Shown piece after piece: positions 54,676 through 64,000 of a stretch of DNA of 64,000 nucleotides (the first letter of the stretch is position 1; every line of letters begins with the position of its first letter). Where the stretch lies: assembly GCA_022559845.1 (NCBI GenBank), contig CM040118.1:265321519-265385518 (forward strand), in the 5' to 3' direction. Origin of the DNA: Amorphophallus konjac (lineage: Eukaryota > Streptophyta > Magnoliopsida > Alismatales > Araceae). The notes below the pieces were generated by a model. The model was not told the DNA's origin, did no database searches, and saw nothing but the letters and a program-made list of their open reading frames with translations. A program made the position numbers and the translations under genes.

Positions 54676-56149
54676 TTATGAAGCCTGTTCTTGTTGTGAG
54701 GGGGAGTTGTGTTTGTCTGATGTTTAGCTTTTTTGCATGCTGGTTTAAGGGGGAGTTCAGAATGCTTACTGGTTAGCTTTCAGGAATGCTCTAAATAAAG
54801 GAAAGCCTTGAGATTTTGCTGAAATGTTTTATTGAGGAATGCTATGTCTTAGGGGGAGCTGAGTTGTGATGTGAGAAGAGAAGTTCTTTGACAGATTCAA
54901 AAGGGCTGTCCAGATGTGTACCTTTGCTGGTCTTACATGACTGATTTAGTGTGGTTCTCTCAGAAAGTAGAGTGTAACTTATCTCTTAAGTCTATAAGTC
55001 AGTGACTCTAATCTCCAAGTTAGAATCTTTCCTTTGGTACTCCTTCAGAGATCTGGATTAATTGCATAAAGTATATCTTCCTACATTGTCATTGATTATG
55101 GTTCAGGCCAAAAACTTGTATGTCTTGATATCTGACCCAATCAACTTGAAATCTAGACTTCAAGACTCAATTCAAGAAAAGTCCTTTTTTGGTATTGTCT
55201 TCAATCATTCTATTTCTTTAACTCAAGGGCTTAACTGAACACACATGTTCTGTTTTGATCACTGAGAAACTGGGAGCTTCATCAATGAAATGAATATTTC
55301 TCCCAAGTCATGAGGTGTCAAATGTTTAAAATGAATGAAAAGTCATGACAGAGCAATGGTGGCTTGCTGGTGAGTAACTGGGGACTCTGGCCTCTAATCA
55401 AGGTGTTTCCTCATGTCAAAAGTCACAGTTACTAACTTTGTTCCTTAATATAATAAAAAGGAAGTAAGTAATGAGGTACTCACTCTGAGTAACTGGGGAT
55501 TCAGGCCTCTAATCAAGGTGTCTCCCTAATGTCAAAGGAAGTGAACTACCAACTTACTCATTGATCTTCTTGAAAATCATGTCCAACAAAATTCCTTGTT
55601 GTTATGTAACTAATGGATTGCTTGTCCTCAATACCTTGAGAACACCTCTCTGATTTAGTCTCTTGCTGTCTTGTGGAATAGTTGAATGATCAGCTATATT
55701 TGGCCATACTTGTCAACTCCTGCTCTAAATCATCCACTTTGTATGCTGATAAACTTGTCTATCATTCTACTTCTCTATTGTGTACTGAAGTCTAAAGAAT
55801 CTTCTCTTGAGATTAGAAACTCACTTATTTTCTTAAGACCTACTTGTGACTTTTTGCACTAAGAAGTTACTGCCCTGAGTCCTCATGTCTCCAGCACTGT
55901 CATACATTCTGTAGTTCTTTTTGCTGATGTCAAAGGGGGAGAGAAGTTTGCAATATCAGTGAGTATTGGTTTTGTCTTGAGCTGTGAGGGGAGTCATGTT
56001 GCTTCGTGGAAGATATGGTTATGAGTTGTGGGGGAGATGAGAGTGTGCTGTAGGGAATGTTTAATTCATTTGCATGAGCATGTCTTGAATTTATTCTGCT
56101 TGTTGTAGCTGGTATTAACTTTTTGTTGACACTTGATATTGCTTGATTC
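54676..56149 (+). other. S4 3' untranslated region
   Basis: No credible frame. Polypurine tracts GAGGGGGAGTTG (about 54700), AAGGGGGAGTTC (about 54748), TAGGGGGAGCTG (about 54850) and AAAGGGGGAGAGAAG (about 55933), and the AGAGCAATGG block. A possible diverged 3' hairpin followed by GGTAC is at about 55005-55040, weakly supported. Confidence 0.7.
55345..55565 (+). promoter_or_regulatory. S4 AGAGCAATGG / GAGTAACTGGGG block, duplicated
   Basis: AGAGCAATGG then GAGTAACTGGGGACTC with CCTCTAATCAAGGTGTTTCC, and a second GAGTAACTGGGGATTC with CCTCTAATCAAGGTGTCTCC about 110 bp on. AGTAACTG of the first pairs perfectly with CAGTTACT about 60 bases later; TGAGTAA of the second with TTACTCA. Confidence 0.7.
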
Positions 56150-56218
56150 ATAGTGTTGTCATCATAAAAAAGGGGGAGATTGTTACATCCCTATGGTTTT
56201 GATGATGTCCCACACTAT
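56150..56218 (+). promoter_or_regulatory. S4 PPT and inverted repeat across the junction
   Basis: Arm at 56150-56169 (ATAGTGTTGTCATCATAAAA), PPT AAAAAAGGGGGAGA, LTR start 56181, arm at 56197-56218 (TTTTGATGATGTCCCACACT). Bases that differ from S2/S3 in one arm are matched by changes in the other. Confidence 0.8.
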
Positions 56219-58949
56219 AAATCAATCTTCTTTCTCTAGATTAATGCTGTTTCATCATGTGAGTGAGTACAGTTGAATGGCTGTCAGATAACATGCTCTA
56301 CCTTAATACTGCCTACACTCTGTCTGCACAGTCTTCACACCAGTGCGTCAACTCAGTGTGCTGATGCGTCAACCCTTCAGTCATTGTATGTCTCTGTTCT
56401 CACACCAGTGCGTCAACTCAGTGTGCTGATGCGTAGACTCTTCTGTTCAGGTTCTTCACTTGATTAAGTCTATACATCATCAGTTGAACGTAAAAGTAAT
56501 ACATTGCAGCGTCAACTCATTGGGCTGTAGCATCAACTCAGCATGTTTGCATCTCATAAAGTCTATACATTCGGTTCCTTGGGCAAAGTCTATACATCAC
56601 TTAGTCTGCACATTGCCTTCAGCCCAAGTGCTCAAAGCCTAAGTCTATACACTCGTTTGTGAGACCTTCAACTCTGTACACTGCTTGAGCCTCACCAAGT
56701 ATGTACATCGCTTCAAGCGATTCTAGTCTATACAGTCTGCCTTCACACTAAGAGTCTGTACATCGGTCCTACAGCCGATCGTCTCACTCACTCTTTGCAA
56801 GTCTGTACAGCCTACCGTCTCATGCAGCGTCTAATGTTAAAGTCTCCACATCGCATTGCATCGTCTCTATCAGTGTCTCACTGGTCTAGTCTGTATAGAC
56901 TTTAGCGTCTCATGAAAGTCTATACAACGCATCAGTTTTTAGAAGTCTGTACACTGGCCTTTGCATTAAGCCTCAAAGTCTGTATAGTCGTGTACAGTGG
57001 ATTTCAAGTCTATACATCCTTCAGCTGGATCTGTTCAAGTCTGTACATCGCCCAACTGATTTGGCAAGTCTATACAACGTGAAGTCTTTACCTCGTCTTG
57101 GTTCAAGTCTATACAGTCTGAAGTCTACATTGCTTTACATCCACAGAGTCTGTACAGCCTATCTGACTTCATGGGTAGCATGCCTTTAGTGCGTTGACGC
57201 ACTTGGCTGGCTGCGTAGACACAATGGTGCGTCTTTCGCTTCCTTCTTGTTCACTGCGTCGACGCTGACACTGGATGCGTTGACGCATTGGTCAGCTTGC
57301 CTTGGGAGTGAGCATTTTTCTTGAGGAGCTGAGGCAACGCTGCACGCTGGAAGCGTTGACGCCTTGGCTGTTGACCAAGGGTCTTTTGATCAGCATCAAA
57401 GTCTGACAATTGTCCACCTTTTACAAGTCTACACATTGGGTTGTACGACCACAATCCTATACATTCTGTTATTACAACTTGAGTCTTCAGAGCTCACAAC
57501 ACACTCATTACAAGTCTGTACACTGGTTAGGCTTTGTGAAGTCTACACAGTGGCTGAGCAATGTGAAGTCTACACATTTGTCTCCTCTAGAGGTCTATAC
57601 ATTGGCTAAGGGTATTCAAGTCCATACATAGTCATTTGATGCATGATGTCTGAAGTCTGTACAGCATGCCTTGCTGTTTACAGCTTTCAAAGATACATTG
57701 CACTGCGTCAACGCAGTGCATAGGCACGTTGTGTAGCGTCAACGCATTGCATTGTGCATACCCTGGTAAAGTCTATACATGCGTTTATTCATTAAGTCTA
57801 TACATTCTCTCACGATTGTATACAGTTACTCAGTTGATGTTTCTGAAGTATATACATTCTTGCTAAAAGCCTGAACTAACTAAGTCTATACATTCCATCT
57901 GTCTGTCTGCAGGCGATTCAGGCTGATGATTGGGCACGTGAATCGAGGTTGGCACCTGACACATGATCCAAGACAACAGGCGCATGGCACGTGGATGGCA
58001 ACCTTGTCAGGATGCTGCCATGTGGTCGAAATTCAAATGATCTGGCAAAAAGTGCATGGGCGGGAACCTGGCAGCCACACGCCATTATCTGCTATAAATA
58101 TAGAGCTTCATCCTTCAGTAGAAGTTCGATCGTGAAAAAGAAAAAGCAGAAGCCACTGGTGACAGTCTGCACGATCCAGAAAAGAAAAAGAGAAGAGAGT
58201 TCTATATCTGAGAGGAGATTGTTCGAGAGAGAGAGAGTGTGTGTGGATTGATGAATTGCTTCATTTGAAGCTACATTTGTATTGTGTTTTCAGAACCGAT
58301 TTCTTCTTCATTGGTTTTTCTTTCTATTTTGCTTTCGTTTATTTTGTTCTTCCATTCTGATTTGAATTGGTTTCCCTTCGATGTGTAGAGGAAGGGAGTA
58401 CTACTCTAGTTTCCCTCTGAGTTGCATTGGAAGAGAGATCGGTGATCTCTGGTGTTGTTAGTGACAGGTTGTCATTAACAGTTTCCCTCCGTGTGTGGAG
58501 GAAGGGAGAGGATTCTCCGGTTGTGTTCTAGCTGGGAGCTAGAACATGTTTCAAGTTCTGTGGGTAGCAGAGCTTGGTCGAGGGATTTGTTTCCCTTGGA
58601 TGTTCAAGCTGTGTGGCAGCATGTTGTACGCAGACTGAGTCTGCTGTGATCTAGCTTTGCCTAGTGGAATCCTCACTCTAGTTGGAGTGAGGGGTGGATG
58701 TAGATTGCGGACTGCAATCGAACCACCTAAAAACCGAGTGTCTCCTCTGTGGTTTGCTATTGATTTCTGTGCTCTTCATCCGCTTGTCCCTTTGCCTTCA
58801 AGTGTTCAGTTCTTCACTCTCATCTATATTTCTCTGTGTACGGGTTAAGGAGGTGCGTTAGCAGTAGAATCTATTTTCCGCCTGAGTTTCTGCAAATTGG
58901 GAGTGATCTATTCACCCCCCCCTTCTATATCACTCTTGCTACGCTAACA
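56181..58949 (+). repeat. S4 3' LTR
   Basis: 2769 bp, the same length as the 5' copy with few substitutions (for example GCATCC to ACATCC near the start). Ends CGCTAACA, then TTATA. TATA 58093-58100, leader structure 58671-58727, array 56338-57893. Confidence 0.97.
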
Positions 58950-58954
58950 TTATA

Positions 58955-60238
58955 AACATGATTCTCCAAGGAAGCGTTGACCTAACCTTCACAGGAGGTC
59001 GACCTCATGCTGTTCTCCAGAAGCTCTTCAGGCTATTTCTATCTAACATGTCAGATCATCCAGGAACCAGAAATAGCAACCGTAAACCTCCAAAAACATG
59101 GTTTTTAATGCTTGGAAAAGGCTCCTAGGATATGCAACTGTCCTTGTCATCATTTGGTTACCATATCAGCCTTTTTGGACAGAAGATTGGTCAGGTTACA
59201 AATGTGGGAGAGGTCACCTTTCAAGTTAACCTGCTTTTTGCCTCCAGCCAATCAGAGTTAGGTTTGGAAAATATTCCAGGACAGAAGGAGGTTCTCTCTG
59301 TATGCCAACCAATGAAATTTGAGATGCTGCAGGTTCTCTTGGTCAAACTTCTCTTCTTTAATACAACCAATCAAATTACAAAGTCTTGGAGGGAAAATCT
59401 CTGCCCCTTGAGACTTTAAATTGGGCGCCCCTCCCTTGCATAGAGCTGCTGTTGTCTCTACTGTTGGAGCTGCCATTGTTGCTGGTAAAGCCTGGAGAGA
59501 GCCTTGGACGTGGGAACCAGAGAGAAAAGAGAAAGAGAGAGAGCTTGCCCTGAGATTCCAGAAAGAGATTTGAGAGGTAGAGGAGAAAAGAGTGCAGCCG
59601 GTCATCTCCTTCAGCCATGCTATTCTTCAGTCTTTGATTTGCTTCGCAGTCTTGTTGGATTCTTCAGTCTGCTGAAGTCATTTTCTTGCTTCTTTCGTCT
59701 TTGTCTTTCCTCATTTTCAAAACGTTCTTGTGTGTGGGGAGCTGTCACCGTGCAAGCTACAGTTGCAGTGTGTGTGTGTTTTCTTTGTTGTTTTGTTTTG
59801 TTTCTCCTTCGTGGGATTTCATCCCCATGTGTATTGAAGACTTGTCCTCGTGCGCGTGTGTGTGTGTATGGGGGGGGGCTAGTCCCCATGTTCTGTTGGA
59901 TTCCAGTGTGTGTGTGTCTCCTTTGGCCAAAGAGTGGAAGCCTCACCAAGTTGGTGAGGGGTGGACGTAGGTGTGCTTGATAGCAACCGAACCGCCTTAA
60001 AATCATTGTGTTATGGTTTGTTGCTTGATACTCATTCCCTCTACTCCCTCTTCACAGGCGCCTTAAGCTATCAAGTACATTCAACATTGTTCCATTGCTA
60101 ACATTTCAGTTCTCTAGTTTAGTATCTCGCTTGATCCCGTCTCTTCGCCTTGCTGATTTTTGATAGTGGTTCAAAGTGGTCATGAATTGAGTGTAGGATC
60201 TATTCACCCCCCTCTAGATCCTCTCATACCGTCCAACA
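58955..60238 (+). repeat. S5 solo LTR, second part
   Basis: Continues S5 after S4. Contains two GTCGACCTCA-type units, a TTTAAATTGG promoter-like stretch (about 59415), a purine-rich leader (59515-59590), GT-rich runs (59768-59920), the leader structure and the end CCGTCCAACA at 60238. No PBS follows, in keeping with a solo LTR. Confidence 0.75.
59941..59996 (+). promoter_or_regulatory. S5 conserved leader structure
   Basis: CCTCACC (59941-59947) with GGTGAGG (59953-59959); GGTGG (59960-59964) with CCGCC (59992-59996), where one pair becomes G-U in RNA; inner GGTGTGC/GCAACC. TTAAAA follows. Confidence 0.75.
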
Positions 60239-60993
60239 TGTGTGAGAATTTCCCAATCAATATCAGTGTTTTGATGATACTAAGCTTGGAAGGATGTGAA
60301 GTACTTAAAGGTTTGCAAGGAAGGCTGAGTGCATTCTCTGTTTTTGGATTTAGTCTGTCTCTTGCATTGCTCACAGAGCTTGCGTCGATGCAGCCATTTC
60401 TTCACGTCGATGCACAATCAACTCTTTCACTATTTTCTTCACACCTTCAACTTCACTGAGTCGACGCATCGATCTTTCTGTGTCGACACATTCATTGTCT
60501 CATGTCAATCTGCCTACCTTGTCATCTGAATCTGTTGTTTACTGTGTGCCTAATGCTTGTTCGTTGGAAATTATTATTTGAGGAGGTGATTCTTCAATGA
60601 TTAATCTGATTGTATTCATTGATTCAGGGGGAGTTAAAATATACATTCTCTTTTTGAGAGACTTCTGGTATTTTTGATTGACCCCTAAATAAATCATTGG
60701 TTTGTTGTTTATAAACCTTTAAATCTGAGATTAAAAATTTTGAAGTTTACCAAACTTGTTTATAGAATAGTCTTTAAAACAACCTAAATAGACTGTGTCC
60801 ACACTCTTTTCTGAAAAACTAAACTTAAGAGTAAAGAGGACACCTTGGGTAAATTTGTTTAATCAGAGTATTGTCTTTAAACAAAGAATTTGGTCTGACT
60901 CAAGCTGAAGGGATACACCATATATAAATTAGAAAGGCGAAGGGCAGAGCAATGGCTATGACTATCTGAGAAATCGTGTCCCATCACCAAAGA
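60239..60993 (+). other. S2 3' untranslated region, second part
   Basis: No credible frame. Has GTCGACGCA-type units (60384-60490), a tract CAGGGGGAGTTAAAA (about 60627) and an AGAGCAATGGC block with TGAGAAATCGTGTCCCATCA (60945-60990) cut off by L4. Confidence 0.65.
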
Positions 60994-62182
60994 TGTCACG
61001 CCCCGAGCGCGGAAGATACTCGGATGTGCGCGACGAGTTTATATCAATCATGTCAATCAGAGTAGTAGTGTATTCGACACAAAGACAGAGATGCGCAAAA
61101 TAGAAAGATAACCCAATCTTTTATTTCATAATGGATAGACTATTACAAATCCAATACTCTATTCAAAAGGAAAAGTACATAGTTGACTCAAGAAAATAGG
61201 AAAAAGACTAGATGACACTTGGAAACGCTCTAGCTCTTTCACTCTTGACTTTCCCCATCCGATTGACCTTCTTCGTCGGACTTACCTGAAAAGTAAGGGA
61301 CAAACACGGAGTGAGCGAACGCTCAGTAGGAAATTATATCTCAGGAACTAGCAAGGGGTTTAAGTATTTATATCTTTCATGAATGCACTATAGCTATGCA
61401 TGCTCGCATAAAACGACAAGATAGAGAGAGAATTTATCAATAAGACAGCAAGATGAACTAGTCATGAGCTTTCAAGAAAAGATAACAAGATATTCAAGCA
61501 AGTACTTTTTAGCAAGTCATGTCAAGAACTTTGGCTATCATGTATCAAGTAAGTAAGTAATTACCCTTTTTCGGGTCACGCAAGTCATGTCATGTCAAGT
61601 ACGAGTCAAGTACAAGATTTGTGTGGAATGTCCAATCAAGCTAGTCATGCACTCGGTATAATGCCAGATACCTTATCATTCAACTCCCATGGGCACAAGT
61701 ACTTTCGGGTGCTCCTCCCAGGACCAGATCGGGCCCTATATGCGCAGGCATTTATCATGTATTTTGACATCCACTCTTGTATATATAGCCAATATGGAAT
61801 TTCAACAATTTAAGCTTGTAGACACGTAGGATAACTTTGAGAGAATGGAGTCCAAAAATACGACATTGGACATAGATAGGCGATAACAACGGTATAATCA
61901 CGATGAACGATGAAACTAGGTGGAATTAGGTTCCCTTAACTCGGGTACCATGACAAGTATGGACATTCTTTATATAGAATTGAGGTCCACATGAACAGTA
62001 TATCAAAGGCAAGATACCCTCATTCTTATTATAGAATTGAGGTCCACAAGAACATCAACAAATGGTATGATATCATCATCCCATTAAGAATTCTCATGAT
62101 ATACTCTTTGCATATCATAAGGGCCGGTATACCATGTTTCTTTTAGAGTGACATGGCATTCAATAGTGTAATGGGTTTTTAG

Positions 62183-62240
62183 GGTACAACCAGCTCAGTC
62201 GGCCTTGAGGGAATCCAAGGCTCGAGGAGTCTTACAGAGG
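62183..62240 (+). promoter_or_regulatory. GGTACAACC conserved block, L4 copy
   Basis: GGGTACAACCAGCTCAG, GGGAATCCAAGGCTCG and CTTACAGAGG, followed by GGAACGGAATGTCCAATGG. Confidence 0.7.
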
Positions 62241-62449
62241 TCTCTATGACTAACTCGCTAGTCCAAAGGAACGGAATGTCCAATGGAGAGCTTGTATGTC
62301 AATGAGAATTGAGGGTGATCGATAAAACATCATGAAACGGGGGACTATACTCACAGAATGGAGATATAGTGCCAATATACATATATATAGATATACTGAA
62401 ACCATCGGTTATCAGAAAACAGGGTAAAAACATTTTTACAGGAAAATAA

Positions 62450-62975
62450 CGACTTAAGTAAAGTCACTACTCAAGTAATTAACGCCTTAGATAAGGGCGT
62501 TTATCTATTTTCCTATATTGCAGGAATTTCAATAATTCAGTATTTTACCAAAAACGCGCCCTGGTAAGGGGCGTTTAATTACAAGTTGACGACGTGTACA
62601 GCAGTCGTCCCTTCAATATTTCTAGTTTGCAGAATATTATAAATCTCAAAATTTCAATGAAACGTGCCCTGGACAGGGGCGTTAGTTTACATAAAGCGCC
62701 CTGGTATGGGGCGTCAGTTCAATAAAAGACGACCTGGACAAGGTCGTGATTTCAAGAATTCATCGACTTCGAGATAACATGGTATATAGTCAGGACCAGA
62801 AAATATCAGGATCTCAATAGAACAGTCATGCATTTATTTAGAATCATGTTTGCATTGATAATTTATTTTTAAACATGCTATTTATCAATTAACAGGAATT
62901 AACGTCCGTGTGCGGGGCGTCGAATCTGGAATTGACGACCTGGACAGGGTCGTGTATTTTAAATCAACGCCCTTG
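62450..62975. repeat. L4 dyad-unit array (group 1)
   Basis: Ten or so units including ACGACCTGGACAAGGTCGT, ACGACCTGGACAGGGTCGT, GACGACGTGTACAGCAGTCG with a following TC, and ACGCCTTAGATAAGGGCGT. Arms covary between ACGACC/GGTCGT and ACGCC/GGCGT. Confidence 0.85.
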
Positions 62976-63515
62976 TTAGGGTCGTTTCTTTCAAAACTCT
63001 GTAAAAATACACAGAACACATGAAAACTATATGCATGAACTACCAATGACAATCATCTATAATTATATGGCTGTTTGGGCTACGTTCCATGAGAAAATCC
63101 TACCTTGATAAAGATTTGAACGGATGCAGGTTCTGTGAAGAAAGAACGATACTCTGTTTTACAGAGCCTTCTGGCGATGGTAATTACTAATAGCAGCAGC
63201 AGGCACAGAAGAGGATGCAGATGAAGAACCCACAATTCTTCAATCGATCGGTTTCACTTCTACAGGCAACCTGTAGAGGCAGAAGAAACGAAGAAGAAGA
63301 TATTAAAATCTTCTTATACGTAACCGAAAGCAAGGGGAAAGAACTTACTTGTTCTTCGGAAGACAGAAGCTTTCAACCTGTAATCAGAAGTAGATGAAGA
63401 ATCATCAGTATTCTTCACAAATTCGATAGACAGAGTAAAGAAAAGAACATGCTGTTCTTTACGTACCTTAGAAGAGTCCGAATGCCAAATAGCATTCTCG
63501 GTTCAAGCAGTAGGT

Positions 63516-63523
63516 TATTTATA
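63516..63523 (-). promoter_or_regulatory. L4 LTR TATA box
   Basis: TATAAATA on the minus strand, about 475 bp from the LTR start. Confidence 0.6.
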
Positions 63524-63664
63524 GGATTCTTAGAATCCTAATAAGGTTAGTGTTTGATTGGAAGTAACACTTCTGTGATAGAGTTATTACTACATTCGAA
63601 CTCTTTCTCATAGTTATCAACTTACCCTGGATAGACTCCCGGGTCGAACGAAACTCAAACTGAA

Positions 63665-63885
63665 TTAGCGTCCTAAGTAAGGGCGTCGAATTTCAAATTG
63701 ACGCCTTGTCAAGCGTCGTTTCTTGTAGAAACGCGTCCACCCAAAGGACGTTACTCTAACTTGCCCTTTTTATTTATTTTGGTCGTTTGAAATTTGACGC
63801 CTTGATATGTGGGCGTCCTTTCTTAAAAACACGCCTTAGGTGAGGGCGTTTTCTCGTAAAGTAGCGCCTATATCTGAGGCGTTAT
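63665..63885. repeat. L4 dyad-unit array (group 2)
   Basis: About six units upstream of the TATA box in sense, such as ACGCGTCCACCCAAAGGACG, ACGCCTTAGGTGAGGGCGT and GCGCCTATATCTGAGGCGT. Confidence 0.8.
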
Positions 63886-64000
63886 TTTCATCAGGGTTTA
63901 ATTCTTTTTCTTCCAAGCTCTTTCGTTTATTTTATTAAATCTTTTTAATCTATTTTGATTTATTTATTCCTTTTTATTTTATCAGGGTTGCTACACCCTC

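Larger units (their letters stand above)
45758..58949 (+). mobile_element. S4: Sirevirus element with gag and pol
   Basis: Complete element with two 2769 bp LTRs differing by scattered single bases, target duplication TTATA (45753-45757 and 58950-58954), perfect PBS and PPT. The only element here with pol. It is interrupted by C1 and has three nonsense codons within the coding domains, so it is not autonomous now. Confidence 0.97.
17222..60993 (+). mobile_element. S2: gag-only Sirevirus-like element, split by later insertions
   Basis: The main host element of the window. Its own pieces are LTR 17222-18583 and 30766-31273, PBS 31276, gag 31347-33053 and 44213-44433, untranslated DNA 44434-45236 and 60239-60993. 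S3, T2, S5 (with S4 and C1) and L4 lie inside it. No pol is present in any piece. The 3' LTR is not seen; it should lie beyond L4. Confidence 0.75.
60994..63995 (-). repeat. L4 3' LTR
   Basis: 3002 bp. In sense it starts TGTAGCAACCC at 63995, preceded by GAGGG (a PPT end at the window edge), and ends CTCGGGGCGTGACA at 60994. It has TATA at 63516-63523, dyad arrays (63665-63885, 62450-62975), the GGTACAACC block and, near its end, about 300 bp shared with the C1 5' LTR. The rest of the element lies right of the window. It inserted into the S2 3' region. Confidence 0.75.

Noticed and set aside
54676..56149. Env-like gene after S4 pol
   Set aside because: No reading frame of meaningful length; polypurine tracts and the conserved block fill the space.
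59504..60006. Cys-rich 158-residue frame and antisense partner in S5
   Set aside because: It spans the LTR leader with GT runs and the conserved hairpin region; no domain is visible.

Overview
This 64 kb window looks like nuclear DNA from a flowering plant with a repeat-rich genome. I find no host gene, rRNA gene or tRNA gene. Almost every base can be assigned to LTR retrotransposons stacked inside one another. The species cannot be told from the sequence.

I use short names for the elements. T1 and T2 are Ty3/gypsy Tat/Ogre-like elements on the minus strand. L2, L3 and L4 are long LTRs of related type. S1 to S5 are Ty1/copia Sirevirus (SIRE/Maximus-like) elements. C1 is a small Cassandra-like TRIM carrying a 5S-rRNA-derived segment.

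Layout from left to right: T1 gag, leader, PBS and LTR (1-3790, minus), next to L2 (3791-5001, plus). L2 abuts L3 (5002-7238, minus), and L3 truncates the 3' LTR of S1 (7239-16602, minus, gag only). Positions 16603-17221 are the 3' end of an internal region, ending in a polypurine tract. Next comes S2 (plus). Its LTR (17222-18583 and 30766-31273) is split by S3 (18584-30760, plus, gag only; TSD TTGTA). Its gag (31347-33053 and 44213-44433) is split by T2 (33054-44207, minus, no pol; TSD ATCTC). Its 3' untranslated region is split by S5 (45237-45757 and 58955-60238, solo LTR). S5 is itself split by S4 (45758-58949, plus, gag and pol; TSD TTATA), and the S4 gag is split by C1 (48793-49648; TSD CAACT). 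S2 untranslated sequence resumes at 60239 and is cut by the L4 3' LTR (60994-63995, minus), which runs to the right edge.

Only S4 encodes protease, integrase, reverse transcriptase and RNase H, and it has in-frame stops. S1, S2, S3 and T2 carry gag or gag-like reading frames and no pol, so any movement would depend on enzymes supplied by other elements.

The most interesting signal is non-coding. (i) Every Sirevirus LTR here has a leader structure whose stems covary between families. (ii) All four PPT/LTR junctions sit inside an inverted repeat whose arms covary. (iii) The gag-only elements share a hairpin followed by GTACC in their 3' region. (iv) A second 3' block built around AGAGCAATGG is conserved and duplicated. 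(v) The gypsy-type LTRs and leaders hold arrays of short dyads of the form ACGNNC...GNNCGT whose arms often change together, and the Sirevirus LTRs hold similar but family-specific arrays. These point to selected RNA structures or protein-binding arrays in elements whose proteins are mostly decayed. All alignments and pairings were made by eye.
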